Below, one piece after another: positions 43,857 through 53,472 of a stretch of 64,000 nucleotides of DNA (position 1 is its first letter; each line of letters opens with the position of its first letter). The translations under genes were made by a program, and so were the position numbers. The notes under the pieces were generated by a model, which was not told the DNA's origin, did not search any database, and saw only the letters and a program-made list of their open reading frames with translations. This stretch comes from JACDAL01 sp963849115 (GTDB lineage: Bacteria > Actinomycetota > CADDZG01 > WHSQ01): positions 186,001 through 250,000 of the forward strand of contig CAWKGK010000002.1 in assembly GCA_963849115.1 (NCBI GenBank), read 5' to 3'.

Positions 43857-44806
43857 GACTCCCCCTGCAGTCTGATGCGGGGATTGAGGATCGAGTAGAG
43901 GATGTCGGCCGCAAGGGTGGCGAGTAGGTACACCAGGCCGACGAGAAGCACCGCGCTCTGTAGCAGAGGGAAGTCCTTCTGCTCAGCGGCCCGGAAGAGG
44001 ACCTGTCCGATGCCCTGGTAGTTGAAGATGACCTCCAGCACCACCAGGCCGCCGATGAGGTAACCGGCCTGAGTGGCGATCACTGCGATGGTCGGCAACA
44101 ACGAGTTGCGCAGGACGTGGTGTGTCAGGACCTTGCGTTGCGACAGGCCCTTGAGGATTGCCGTGCGGGTGTAGTCGGCGCCGAGTGCCTCGATCGTTCC
44201 GGCACGCGCCATGCGGGCGATATAGCCGAACAGGACGAAGACGAGGCAGATCGCAGGCAGCAACAGATATCTGATCTGGACCAGCGGTGCGGAGCCTTCG
44301 GGGAACGCAGCGGTGACCGGCAAGACCTTGAGCCACAGCCCCAGCACCAGAATCACCACGACCGCCCACACGAACTCGGGCGTGGCCGTCGCCGACAGGC
44401 CTCCAATGGAGATCAGGCGGTCGGTCAGCCGACCCTCCCGCAAGGCCGCAATCACTCCTCCTAGAATCCCCAGCGGTACCACCAGCACGAACGCCAGCGC
44501 CGCCAGCTTGGCGGAATTGATCAAAGCGGGCTTGATGACCTCCCACACCGGCCGCCGCAAGGAGAAGGACTCTCCCAAATCTCCCCGAACGAAGCCCCCC
44601 GCCCAGGTGATGTAGCGAGCCACGAGGGGCTGATCGGCCCCCAGCTCCTTGTTGAGCGCGGTCACGGCCCGTTGGTCGGCGAACGGGCCCAGGATGGCCC
44701 GCGCGACATTGCCGGGCAGCACTTGAGCGCTCACGAATACGATGATGCTCAACAAGAACAAGGTAACGAGCGCAAGCACCACTCGCCTCAGCAAAAACTT
44801 TCTCAT
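43853..44806 (-). CDS. Peptide-type ABC transporter permease (DppB-like)
   Basis: A 317-aa permease with N-terminal MRKFLLRRVVLALVTLFLLSIIVF, typical of DppB/OppB, and the EAA-type loop GLSQRKVLTHHVLRNSLLP. About six membrane helices. It forms the channel with the DppC-like partner. It starts 31 bp after the substrate-binding protein gene. Confidence 0.93.
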   Translation of the reverse strand: MRKFLLRRVVLALVTLFLLSIIVFVSAQVLPGNVARAILGPFADQRAVTALNKELGADQPLVARYITWAGGFVRGDLGESFSLRRPVWEVIKPALINSAKLAALAFVLVVPLGILGGVIAALREGRLTDRLISIGGLSATATPEFVWAVVVILVLGLWLKVLPVTAAFPEGSAPLVQIRYLLLPAICLVFVLFGYIARMARAGTIEALGADYTRTAILKGLSQRKVLTHHVLRNSLLPTIAVIATQAGYLIGGLVVLEVIFNYQGIGQVLFRAAEQKDFPLLQSAVLLVGLVYLLATLAADILYSILNPRIRLQGES

Positions 44807-44837
44807 CCCCTCCCCCCCTGCACCCCGGCGCCTGTGC

Positions 44838-46526
44838 TCAGCCTGTGAAGCCCGCTTTTGTGAGGTCGATGTGTCCCATGCCGGTCTTCTCCACTCCGGT
44901 CACGTTCTCCTTGGTTGCTCCGAGGTGGAAGTAGAAGTAAAGAAACATGATCGGTACCTCTTCGAGCAACAGCGCCTGCATCTTGCTGGAGACCTTCTTC
45001 TGAGTCTGAAGGTCTAGGGCCGCGACGTAATCGGCCACCAGCCCGTCGTAGGTCTTGTTCTTGAAGTGCGCGGAATTCCAGACGCCGTTACTGGTAAGTG
45101 GCGCGTCCAACAACACGTTGGGGACCCCTCTGTGGCCGTACTCGGTGATTCCGAAGCTGGAGTCAAGCCACGGGGATTTTCCAAACACCGCGTCTCCGTA
45201 ATACGTAGCGGCGTTGGTGATGTTGAGCTGGACCGATATGCCCCCTAGTTGGGCCTGGTTCTTGATTACGGCCGCGAGGTCGGGCATCTCGAAGCCGTCC
45301 CATCCCCTGAGCTCGACCGAAATGTCCTCGGCCCCCGCATCCGCCAGGAGCTGCTTGGCCTGAGCGACATCCAGCGCCCGCTGTTCCACGCTGGTATCGG
45401 TCGAGGGAAAGACGGGAGCGAGAGGGCTGTCGTTCCCGAGACTGGCCTTCCCCTCCCACAGACCCTCGACCAGCCCCTCACGGTCCATCAGGAGCGCCAT
45501 CGCCTGGCGCACGCGCTTGTCGTTGAATGGAGGTACGTCCGTGCGCATGTGTACCTGGCGGTGCGCAGAGGATTCCACCTCCAGCACAAGGATGGAGGGA
45601 TCGGTGAGCAGCGCCTTGCCTCCGACGACGGAGAAGTTGTTGATGACATCGACTTCGCCGCCCTGGAGGCCCAGAACCTTTGTCTGCTCATCGGCATAGA
45701 ACTTGATCTCGTTCGTGTCCGCGACGGGCTGACGGCTCGAGTCCCAGTAGTCGGGGTTCTTGGTGAAGATGACCGAGACCTCAGGCGTGTACTTTTGGAG
45801 CTTCCAGGGACCGGTTCCGATGAACGTCTTTTCCCAATCCCCGTCGTAGGTCTTGGGCAGAATGATCAGATTGTAGTTGTCGGAGCTGACCAGGTAGGGG
45901 AAGTTGCCGTTGGGAGCTTCGAGCTCGACCTTCACGGTCTGGTCGTCGGTCGCCTGGGCGGCGCCCTTCTTGAGCACCGGGCCGAAGACGGAGAGGGCAT
46001 TGGAACCGTTGTCGGGGTCGGCGTGAAGATTGATGCTCGTCGCCACGTCCTCGGCGGTGACTGTCTTGCCGTCGTGGAACTTTACGCCCTGGCGGATCTT
46101 GAAGGTCCACACGGAGGCGTCGCCGTTGGGCTTCCAGCTCTCCGCGATGCGCGGCTGAAGCTGGAGATCCTTGTCGGACCACGCGAGGTACTCGCCCGAC
46201 TGCCCCAGAACCGTTAGGCCTGCTTCGAAATTCACCGTGACGGGATCCAAAGCCCCCGCTTGCACACCGATCCCGGTCCGCAGCGCGCCTCCCGCCTGTG
46301 GCTTGGCGTTGTTCGCCCCGCCGCCCGAAGGCGCGGGGGTTTCCTCACCACCACCGCAGGCCGCGGCGATAAAGGACAGGAGTGGGATCGACATACCCAT
46401 GACGGTGCCGCGGCGTATGAAGGACCGGCGGCTGATACGGCCTGCCGCAAACTCATCGATCAAGTGATTGTCGAGCTCGCTCGACCTCTTGCGAACAGCG
46501 TCCAGCCGGTGCTTGTTCTGGTCCAC
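44838..46526 (-). CDS. Peptide-type ABC transporter substrate-binding protein, Tat-exported lipoprotein
   Basis: A 562-aa family 5 solute-binding protein. The N-terminus carries a twin-arginine signal, SRRSFIRRGTVMG, followed by a hydrophobic core and the lipobox AAAC, so it is exported folded and lipid-anchored. Family motifs include WSDKDLQLQPRIAESWKPN and FKIRQGVKFHDGKTVTAEDV. GTG 46526 is preceded by GGGAGGGCAA and gives the right signal layout; the open frame to 46667 has no support. The ligand (peptide or other) cannot be read from sequence. First gene of a four-gene import operon that may also include the MetE-like gene. Bases 46527-46757 hold its upstream region, with nothing else seen. 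Confidence 0.92.
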   Translation of the reverse strand: MDQNKHRLDAVRKRSSELDNHLIDEFAAGRISRRSFIRRGTVMGMSIPLLSFIAAACGGGEETPAPSGGGANNAKPQAGGALRTGIGVQAGALDPVTVNFEAGLTVLGQSGEYLAWSDKDLQLQPRIAESWKPNGDASVWTFKIRQGVKFHDGKTVTAEDVATSINLHADPDNGSNALSVFGPVLKKGAAQATDDQTVKVELEAPNGNFPYLVSSDNYNLIILPKTYDGDWEKTFIGTGPWKLQKYTPEVSVIFTKNPDYWDSSRQPVADTNEIKFYADEQTKVLGLQGGEVDVINNFSVVGGKALLTDPSILVLEVESSAHRQVHMRTDVPPFNDKRVRQAMALLMDREGLVEGLWEGKASLGNDSPLAPVFPSTDTSVEQRALDVAQAKQLLADAGAEDISVELRGWDGFEMPDLAAVIKNQAQLGGISVQLNITNAATYYGDAVFGKSPWLDSSFGITEYGHRGVPNVLLDAPLTSNGVWNSAHFKNKTYDGLVADYVAALDLQTQKKVSSKMQALLLEEVPIMFLYFYFHLGATKENVTGVEKTGMGHIDLTKAGFTG

Positions 46527-46757
46527 TTGCCCTCCCGATCCCCTTTGAAGCCAGGCACCCGTGTTTTCGAGCGCTCTGAGAAAGACTAACCACAAACGCA
46601 AGGGTATGGGGGACCGCCCTCTTGACCTTGCGGCCTCCAACCACACCACCCCGATTTTCGGCCTCACACTGTCACCCCAAGCCCCGTCACCTTAAGCGGC
46701 GACCTAGCCAACCTGCTAGCGAGCTTGGGTGAGGGACCTTCGGCTTGATCTGTACGG

Positions 46758-48191
46758 CTACAAGGCCGGCGATTCGGGATCCTTCTCGTCCCGAACCAAA
46801 ACGATAGGGACGAACACGGCGACGATGGCCGAGCATGCTGCGAGGAGGAACGCTAGCTTGTAACCATCCACTAGAGTTCGCTCGCCGGTTGCCTCCGCGG
46901 CTTCGGTACCCAGCGCAGCTACAGCGAGGAAGACTGCGAGCCCCAAAGCTGTACCTATCTGAGCGAACACATTCAGCAGCCCCGAAGCGAGCCCTTGGTC
47001 GGCCTTGCCCGACGCCGACGTCCCCCTCGAGGTGGAGGCGACGGATGCGCAACCCAATCCCAGGCCGGAAAGAGCGGCCCCGGTAACCACGTATGACAGC
47101 CCCGACTCGGCAGAGATGCGTGTCATGACGATCTGGGCGACACCCACTATCAGGAGGCCGCATGCCATCGCGGGCCGGGTGCCGACACGGTTGATCAGCC
47201 TGGAACCGATGAATGATCCCCCGACCACGAGAAGGCTAAAGGGCAGCTGGACGAATCCGGCGCGGGTCGGGGAGAAATCAAGCACCGTTTGGACGTAGAT
47301 CACCCCCAACACGCTCGTCGGACTGGTAATGGCGGTCAGCGTGAAGGACACGAGATTGGAACCGACAAGGTTGCGTGAGCGAAACATCCTCAGAGGGACC
47401 AGGGGATTGCGGACTCGCGCTTCAGTAAGAAGAAACGCAGCAAGCAGAGCCGCTGCGATGACGAGAAGTCCTGCGACGGGCAGGGTGCGGCCCCCCGGTT
47501 CGATCCGTGTCAATCCGTAGACCAGAAGGGCAAGTCCCGCTGTCCCGAGCGCCCCGCCCAGGACATCGACTCGTCCGGGTGACTCTCGATCGTTGTCTCT
47601 GGTGAGCACGAGAGGCGACAGGATCAGAGCTCCGATCCCTATCGGGACATTGACGAGAAAGATCCACTCCCACCCAAGACCATCGGTTATGACACCTCCA
47701 AGGACGAGGCCGGCGGCCCCGCCACCTGCGGCGACCGCGGTCCAGACCCCCAGAGCAAGATTGCGACCCTTGCCTCCAAAGCTCGTCGTGATTATGGATA
47801 GGGCCGCGGGGGCCATCGTTGCTGCGCCCAGGCCCTGGGCTGCGCGAGCCGTAAGGAGCACTGCCGGGCTTTCAGCTAGCCCGCATGCAAGCGAAGCCGC
47901 GGCGAAGGTAGCAAGTCCCGCCATGAAGATCCGGCGACGGCCGAACAGATCGGCCATCCTCCCGGCCAGAAGCAGGAAGCCCGCGAAGAACAGAACGTAG
48001 GCGGAAACTATCCACTGAAGGTCCGCTTGGGAAAAGCTCAAGGCGCTTGCTATGGCGGGCAGGGCGACTATGACCACGTTGATGTCAAAAACGGCGACGA
48101 ACTGGGCTACACAGAGGAGGGCGAGCAGGGCCACTCCGTTCGCCGGATCGTCTCCCCCTCGGCTCGTGCCGACACCGTTCCTCACAGTCAC
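46758..48191 (-). CDS. MFS efflux transporter, DHA2 family (14 helices)
   Basis: A 477-aa drug:proton antiporter-type exporter with about fourteen hydrophobic helices. Hallmarks are FDINVVIVALPAIASAL (motif D1), GRMADLFGRRRIFMAG (motif A), ARAAQGLGAATMAPAALSII and the motif C region with GGVITDGLGWEWIFLVNVPIG. Substrate unknown. It is divergent from a LacI-type regulator with a palindromic operator between them, so it is probably repressed by it until an inducer appears. Confidence 0.92.
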   Translation of the reverse strand: MTVRNGVGTSRGGDDPANGVALLALLCVAQFVAVFDINVVIVALPAIASALSFSQADLQWIVSAYVLFFAGFLLLAGRMADLFGRRRIFMAGLATFAAASLACGLAESPAVLLTARAAQGLGAATMAPAALSIITTSFGGKGRNLALGVWTAVAAGGGAAGLVLGGVITDGLGWEWIFLVNVPIGIGALILSPLVLTRDNDRESPGRVDVLGGALGTAGLALLVYGLTRIEPGGRTLPVAGLLVIAAALLAAFLLTEARVRNPLVPLRMFRSRNLVGSNLVSFTLTAITSPTSVLGVIYVQTVLDFSPTRAGFVQLPFSLLVVGGSFIGSRLINRVGTRPAMACGLLIVGVAQIVMTRISAESGLSYVVTGAALSGLGLGCASVASTSRGTSASGKADQGLASGLLNVFAQIGTALGLAVFLAVAALGTEAAEATGERTLVDGYKLAFLLAACSAIVAVFVPIVLVRDEKDPESPAL

Positions 48192-48219
48192 CTCCGCATC
48201 CGGTGTTGTTTCACGCCTT

Positions 48220-48233
48220 CTGTAACGTTACAG
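48220..48233. promoter_or_regulatory. Palindromic LacI-family operator
   Basis: Perfect 14-bp palindrome CTGTAACGTTACAG containing the central CG step expected for LacI/GalR regulators. It lies 7 bp before the LacI-family start and 29 bp before the divergent MFS exporter start, so one site can repress both. Confidence 0.75.
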
Positions 48234-48239
48234 TAGGGT

Positions 48240-49337
48240 ATGCAAATGGAGGGCCCCAGGCGCGTCGGGGGAAGCCGAACCACGCTGACCCAGGTAGCTC
48301 GTGAGGTGGGAGTCTCTCCCATGACGGTGTCGAATGCCTTCAATCGCCCCGACCAGTTGTCGGCAGACCTCCGTCTGCATGTCTTGGAGACGGCGCGTCG
48401 CCTCGGGTACGCGGGGCCCGACCCTCTCGCACGGGGGCTCAGGCGCGGAGGCACCAGTGCCGTCGGTGTCATCTACGACAACCCCCTTTCCTATGCCTTT
48501 GAGGATGAGGCGGCCGTTCTCTTCTTGCGGGGCGTGTCCCGAGTCGGGGAAGAGAGTCGTCTGGGGTTGTTGTTGGTGCCGGGGTCGCCGTCCGATGACA
48601 GAGACGCAAGCCCCATTGCGAGAGCACTCGTGGACGGTTTCGTGGCCTACTCGGTGGCTGAGGGAGATCCTGTATTGCAGGCCGCTCTTGATCGGCGACT
48701 TCCAACGGTGATTGTCGACCAACCACGAGTGGACGGGGTTTCATTCGTGGGCATCAACGACGAGGTCGCTGCCAAAGCGATTGCCGAACACATTCTTGAT
48801 TTGGGCCATGAGACCCTTGGGGTCGTGTCATTCTCCCTCTCTCCAGGAGGGCACACGGGCCTTGCCGACGTGTCACGTCAGCGAGCGGCCACCTATCCCG
48901 TTAGCCGTTTGAGACTCCGAGGGTACGCAGCCGCTGCAGAGGCTCGAGGTATCCGGTGGTCAGGGGTGCCCGTTTACGAATGCTCGGGAAGCGAAAAAGA
49001 GCTCGGGAGCGAAGCTGCTGAGGCTTTGTTGTCGGCGAGTCCACGGCTCACGGCGCTCATCTGCTTGAGCGATGAGCTGGCGCTCGGCGCAATTGAGGCC
49101 GTACGGGGACGGGGCCTGTCCGTCCCGGCTCACGTATCGGTGGTGGGCTTCGACAACATTCCCGCCGGCGCATATGCCACGCCAACCCTTACTACAGTCG
49201 ATCAAGATCATTTCGAGAAGGGACTTGCGGCTGCTCGGCTGCTAAGGGACCAAATAAACGGCACGGCCACCCCCAGCACCCTCATTCTGGAGAGCCCTGT
49301 GGTCAGACGCGCTTCGACTGGGCCTTCGCCTTCGTGA
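48240..49337 (+). CDS. LacI family transcriptional regulator
   Basis: A 365-aa repressor. The N-terminal HTH reads TLTQVAREVGVSPMTVSNAFNRP followed by the hinge LRLHVLETARRLGY. A periplasmic-binding-protein-like ligand domain follows (AVGVIYDNPLSYAF ... VSVVGFDNIPAGAYATPTLTTVDQD). The ligand is unknown, perhaps the exporter substrate. ATG 48240 lies immediately after the operator, so the transcript may be nearly leaderless; ATG 48246 is an alternative. Confidence 0.92.
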   Translation: MQMEGPRRVGGSRTTLTQVAREVGVSPMTVSNAFNRPDQLSADLRLHVLETARRLGYAGPDPLARGLRRGGTSAVGVIYDNPLSYAFEDEAAVLFLRGVSRVGEESRLGLLLVPGSPSDDRDASPIARALVDGFVAYSVAEGDPVLQAALDRRLPTVIVDQPRVDGVSFVGINDEVAAKAIAEHILDLGHETLGVVSFSLSPGGHTGLADVSRQRAATYPVSRLRLRGYAAAAEARGIRWSGVPVYECSGSEKELGSEAAEALLSASPRLTALICLSDELALGAIEAVRGRGLSVPAHVSVVGFDNIPAGAYATPTLTTVDQDHFEKGLAAARLLRDQINGTATPSTLILESPVVRRASTGPSPS

Positions 49338-49642
49338 AGTGAGAGGCAACCCGTCTCGAATGGCGGTCTAGTGGACCGTTGAGGCCGCGGTGGTCGAGGA
49401 CTCTCTCCAGGCCGCCCGTGTGCTTGGGCCGGAGGAGGAAAGCCCCACTAGCCCTTGCCGCGCACCCCTCAGCTGAGTGCGTCCTTGTGCTTGGCCCGGC
49501 GATGAGTTCCGGACCTCCCAACGGTCACAGAGATAATGGGCGATTCCGAAGCAGGATTCGCGCTTGGGCTCACGTTCGTGCCGAGCGGCGAGACCTGACA
49601 AACTCATCGAGCATGAGGCAAGTAAGAGATAGGAGGTCCGAC
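49338..49642. other. Intergenic stretch without recognised content
   Basis: No gene, RNA or repeat is visible between the LacI-type gene and the DUF899 gene. The frame of the latter is open from 49379, but that segment is rich in Arg/Pro/Ala and lacks homology, so it is not taken as coding. An AGGAGG site for the DUF899 gene lies at 49631-49636. This could be the left edge of the island. Confidence 0.4.
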
Positions 49643-50335
49643 ATGAACACACACCCGATCGTGTCGCCGCAGGAGTGGAATGCCGCGCGACAGAAGCTGC
49701 TGGTTGAGGAGAAGGAGCTGACGCGGGCGCGCGACGCCCTTGCCGCGCAGCGCCGCCGGATGCCGTGGATGGCGGTTGAGAAGGACTACCGCTTCGAAGG
49801 CCCGAAGGGCCCGGCCAGCCTGCTCGACCTGTTCGAGGGACGGCGCCAGCTCATTGTGTATCGCTTCTTCTACGCGCCGGATATCACAACTTACGCGGAG
49901 GCGGGCGGCGCGTACCCGGAGCGGGCCTGCGTGGGCTGCTCCTTCCTCGCCGACCAGGTTGCGCACCCCGCCCACCTGAACGCGCGCGATACCACGCTCG
50001 CGTTCGTCTCGAGCGCACCCCAGGCCGAGATCCACGGCTTGAAAGAGCGCATGGGCTGGGACATCCCCTGGTACACGCTCACCGACGACTTCGATGCCGA
50101 TTTCGACGTGGATGAGTGGCACGGGACCAACGCCTTCATTCGCGATGGCCATGGGCTATTCCGCACCTACTTCATCGATAGCCGCGGCGACGAGGCGCTG
50201 GGGAGTACCTGGAGCTATCTCGACATTACTGCCCTGGGTCGCCAGGAGGAGTGGGAGGACTCGCCTGAGGGCTATCCGCAGACCCCGCCCTATCAGTGGT
50301 GGAACTACCACGACGCGTACGGCGAGACCGCTTGA
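49643..50335 (+). CDS. DUF899 family thioredoxin-like protein
   Basis: A 230-aa protein of the DUF899 family, which adopts a thioredoxin-like fold without the usual CxxC. Seen: VSPQEWNAARQKLLVEEKELTR, RRRMPWMAVEKDYRFEGP, LIVYRFFYAP, GCSFLADQV and FRTYFIDSRGDEALGSTWSYLD. Function unknown. ATG 49643 has AGGAGG six bases upstream. It is the last intact gene before the frameshifted region. Confidence 0.88.
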   Translation: MNTHPIVSPQEWNAARQKLLVEEKELTRARDALAAQRRRMPWMAVEKDYRFEGPKGPASLLDLFEGRRQLIVYRFFYAPDITTYAEAGGAYPERACVGCSFLADQVAHPAHLNARDTTLAFVSSAPQAEIHGLKERMGWDIPWYTLTDDFDADFDVDEWHGTNAFIRDGHGLFRTYFIDSRGDEALGSTWSYLDITALGRQEEWEDSPEGYPQTPPYQWWNYHDAYGETA

Positions 50336-51030
50336 TCGCGCACACGGCGGCGTTCCAGGCGAGGAGCTGATCCCGACGGCCGGCGGCGTCGCCTGCACAT
50401 CCTCAGTTGCCCTCGGCACGGGCCGGCACTCTTCGTTCGACTTCAAGCTGGATCGCTACGGACAGCTGTACGAGGACGCCAAGGACGAGATCCTAGAGCG
50501 CCTCGACGACCTCAACGCTCTCGCCGCGAGCCAAGAGCGAGCCAAAAAGTTGCTTCGGATGACGAGTGGTCGGCGCGATGCTCGTTGACTGCGGTTTGAC
50601 GAGTGGGCTCAAGTGGAGCATTTCAAACTTGCTCCTCGACCTAAGGGACCTTGGCGGGGTCAGCTTGTCGGAGCGACCCGGCGCACATTTCACCGAGCAC
50701 GGCCAGGCCGTTGCCGAGGCCTTCGTCTCCGCCTACCACGAGCTGCGCGCCCGGACGAAGCCGCCCGATGGTGCCAAGAAGTCCGCCCTACCTGCCGCGC
50801 TACCGATCCACGTTGTCAGGGCTCAGGCGGCCTTTACCACGGCTACGGCGCGAGAGGTCGCCGAGCGCGCCCTGGATGCCCTAGCGTCTGGCCAACTAGA
50901 CCTCGGAGAGTTCGAGTGCGACCGCTCGCGGCCCGCTTCGAAACGCTCCCTCGTCCGAACCCATGTACGCGCGCGGCGGGACGCGCGCGCTCATGGTCTC
51001 GATCACTACGAACTCCAACCCAAAGGAGGA
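50336..51030 (+). pseudogene. Coding remnants of one or two unidentified proteins upstream of the ATPase remnant
   Basis: Two overlapping pieces look protein-like. One (about 50420-50588) reads SSFDFKLDRYGQLYEDAKDE and ends LLRMTSGRRDAR. The other runs from ATG 50578 to about 51030 and includes LLLDLRDLGGVSLSERPGAH and REVAERALDALASGQLDLGE. They lie in different frames, and the second changes in character part-way, suggesting indels. I recognise no family. They probably form the start of the operon that continues into the ATPase remnant. Confidence 0.45.
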
Positions 51031-51033
51031 AGC

Positions 51034-52289
51034 ATGAGCACCATCGCTGCGACTGCGCGCCATCACATGAAGGACGCATGGGGCCTAAAGAGCAAGCCGC
51101 TGCCGACGGAGGCTATCGACGAAGCGACGACGATCCCTATGCCGCGGAGGCCTTCGAGCAAGAGAACGCCGAGGTTCATCGATAAGGTCGTCGTCGCGGG
51201 GCTGACACCACGGCGAAAAATGGCGTTTCTGTAACAGCCACTCTCCGCAAGCAGGGCAGGACACCGGCTTCGGCAAGACGAAGACAATGAAGGCCATCCG
51301 GCGTGAGATCAACGAGGATCTCGGCGTCACCCTACTGGATGCGTTCGGAGTCGAGGAAAGCGACCGCGTGCCGATCGGCGCGGCATACGCGTCTTTCAAC
51401 ACCAACCAGCGCGGGCTACTACCCCGTTCTCGTGGACGCAACGCTCGACATGGCTACCTGCGGGGAAGTCCCACTGCTTCAGCAGGCATGGGACCGCATC
51501 GTCGGCGAGGTTGGGAATGACCCCGATGACATCTGGGACGCGTTGTTCCAGCCCAAATGAAGCTCGCACCAGGGGTCATGATGCGGCCGTCGGTATGTGC
51601 AGCTTTTTGCGACGAGGGGGCATCGGGGGTTGCAAGCGACATCGGGAGCACGAGCGATGCAACCAAACTGCGCTCCGGATTGCAGTGGTTCAACTTCGCT
51701 CTCATCGCCCTCATGCGGCGGGCATCAAGAGGCAGTTCTGTTCGTTGACCAGCTCGAGGATCTCGCCCCAAACCGGTAGCAGACGCGGGCGCGCCGGGCC
51801 GCGAGATGCGTCGGGTCCGGGACCTGATGGAAGACAAGCCCTCCCGGTCGATGCTCCACACGACTTTCACGATGCACAACACCGCGGGCGCCGAACTGTA
51901 TGATTTTCTGGACGCCACACCGCCTTCCGGCCTACGAGCTCCGGCGCGCCAACATGAGCCGGATTGTCGTTCTCGACGGACTGCGGGGCGACCGAGAGGC
52001 AGCCAAGGTGCTCGCGGCCTGGTTGCAAAAAGGCCGTGTCGACGGTTACTCGGGCGATGAGATTGCTCCCTTCGAGTTGAGCGCGGTGCGCGCCCTGCGC
52101 GAACTCGCCGAGGGGCGTGTCGGCAAGCTCCTACCAGATGCCTGCAAGGTTCTAGATGCAGCCAAGGGAGAACGCAAGAACCTGATCAACGATGTCTACG
52201 TCCGCAAAATCCTCGATGTCGACGGGCTGGGTCCCTCCAGCGATGGAATCGACGAGGCCGAGGAATCGGGACGACGACCTCCTCGCCTG
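51034..52289 (+). pseudogene. Frameshifted AAA+-type ATPase
   Basis: ATG 51034 has an excellent site (AAAGGAGGAAGC) and opens MSTIAATARHHMKDAWGLK. Reading then passes between all three frames: DPYAAEAFEQENAE, FIDKVVVAGL, Walker A DTGFGKTKTMKAIRREI (about 51260-51300), YYPVLVDATLDMA, Walker B AVLFVDQLEDLA (about 51725-51765), TTFTMHNTAGAELYDFLD, and a lid-like end APFELSAVRALRELAEGRVG. Each piece is protein-like, but at least five single-base frame changes separate them. No full product is possible from the given sequence. The parent protein, about 415 aa, looks like an AAA+/ORC-like ATPase; I cannot name the family. Confidence 0.6.
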
Positions 52290-52290
52290 A

Positions 52291-53044
52291 GTGCGCGAGT
52301 TGGCCCAAATCACGCTCGACGCTTCACTACTGGCTCAGCGTGCGGAAGGAGAGCGGCCTCCCGACGGCCGCGCCTGGGAGCGCGCCATCGGCCACCTGCT
52401 GCGCCAGCCTGGCATGCGTATCGTCCAGCAAGCTGGGCTCCACACGCTGTTTGGCCTGCGCTCAGCGTCCGGCGCGCCGCATGAACTCGAAGGGCGGCCG
52501 CGGGTGCGGATCGCGCCTACCTGGTGGAGGCGAAAGCGACGCCGGCGGTCGGGAAAGCTGACGTTGCCTGCTTCGAGATGAAGATCACGGACTTCTACTT
52601 CGGGCGTTGGCGACTGGTGGCCATGGCGAGTTGGAAGCCGATTCTAGTCAGCGCCGCCGCGGTGACCGACTCCATGCGGCGCCTGTGCGCGATGCGGCGA
52701 TGATCCTTTGCGACCCACTGCGTCTGCCGCTCCCCGTGCTCTACCACCACGCCTGCCACCCACACTCGACCGCACAACTGCCGTATACCTTGTGCGACGA
52801 GCGGCGGCGTTCGGTTCCGCGCGCTCTGGCGTCGCTTCAGCAGCGCTATGTCCCGAACCTCGCTGCGGGTGAACTGCAGCTGCGACCTTCCCCCTATACG
52901 CCCGACGAGATCGACAATTTGCTTTGGCTGCAGGACGAGCTGACCGACGAGGTCCTCGATCGGTACTACCGGGTCGCGCCCGGTGCCCTTGAACGTCGCG
53001 CCGCGCGTCTTCAGCGTGCTTTCCTCGCCCGTCGAGCAGTATGA
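52291..53044 (+). pseudogene. Frameshifted PD-(D/E)XK-like nuclease
   Basis: Begins GTG 52291 right after a TGA in another frame (TGAGTG), so it was probably coupled to the ATPase gene. Segment one is VRELAQITLDASLLAQRAEGE up to GAPHELE. After a frame change near 52490 comes ADRAYLVEAKATPAVGKADVACFEMKITD, resembling a D...ExK nuclease core (Asp of ADRAYL, Glu-x-Lys of VEAKA). After another change near 52700 comes MILCDPLRLPLPVLYHHA to the stop at 53044. The reconstructed product is about 250 aa. Catalytic assignment is by pattern only. Confidence 0.5.
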
Positions 53045-53263
53045 GCAGCGACACCGGGAGCCATTGCGACCAGTGCCTTCGACGTGCCCCGCGCTGCGGC
53101 AAGCGCGCGTCCACGCAGACGTCTCACCGGCTCATTGGTCGGGTGGTCCCCGTCCCGACCAGATGCTCACCCGTTCGTCTCAACGACGGTCGGGCGAGCA
53201 TCGCCGTCAGAAAACCACTGGAGCAATCCATCGGAGTGAAACCGCGAGGAGACTCGCGTTCCG

Positions 53264-53472
53264 CTACCTCCTGCGCGCTGCGTCAGCGCGTCGGACCCAG
53301 GCTCGCGACACGATCCGCGAGCTTTCAAATATATCTACGCCGGCCGCATCGAACAGCCGGTTCCGCACGCGTAGCAACTCGTCCATATACGGGGCATACT
53401 TCGTCACCAGTGCATCGACGACATCAGGGTCTTGCGGGCAGAAAGGGTCGAGAATCTGATTCGGTCAGTCAC
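53264..53472 (-). pseudogene. Small protein downstream of RNase HI, one frameshift
   Basis: A GTG at 53472 overlaps the RNase HI stop (GTGA) and begins MTDRIRF. A one-base frame change within about 15 codons leads to CPQDPDVVDALVTKYAPYMD, then RVRNRLFDAAGVDIFESSRI and a stop at 53264. With one extra base it would be a 69-aa product. Family unknown. Bases 53045-53263 on the plus strand carry a possible further operon fragment starting MSSDTGSHCDQC, overlapping the nuclease stop, which I cannot support beyond its first residues. Confidence 0.4.

Noticed and set aside
42961..43914. Upstream extension of the double ABC ATPase open frame to a 1004-residue protein
   Set aside because: The extra 318 residues are Arg/Gly-rich and lie wholly over the DppC-like permease gene in another frame; the true ATG at 42960 overlaps the permease stop.
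49379..49642. N-terminal extension of the DUF899 gene
   Set aside because: No family similarity and off-frame-like composition; a clear AGGAGG precedes ATG 49643.
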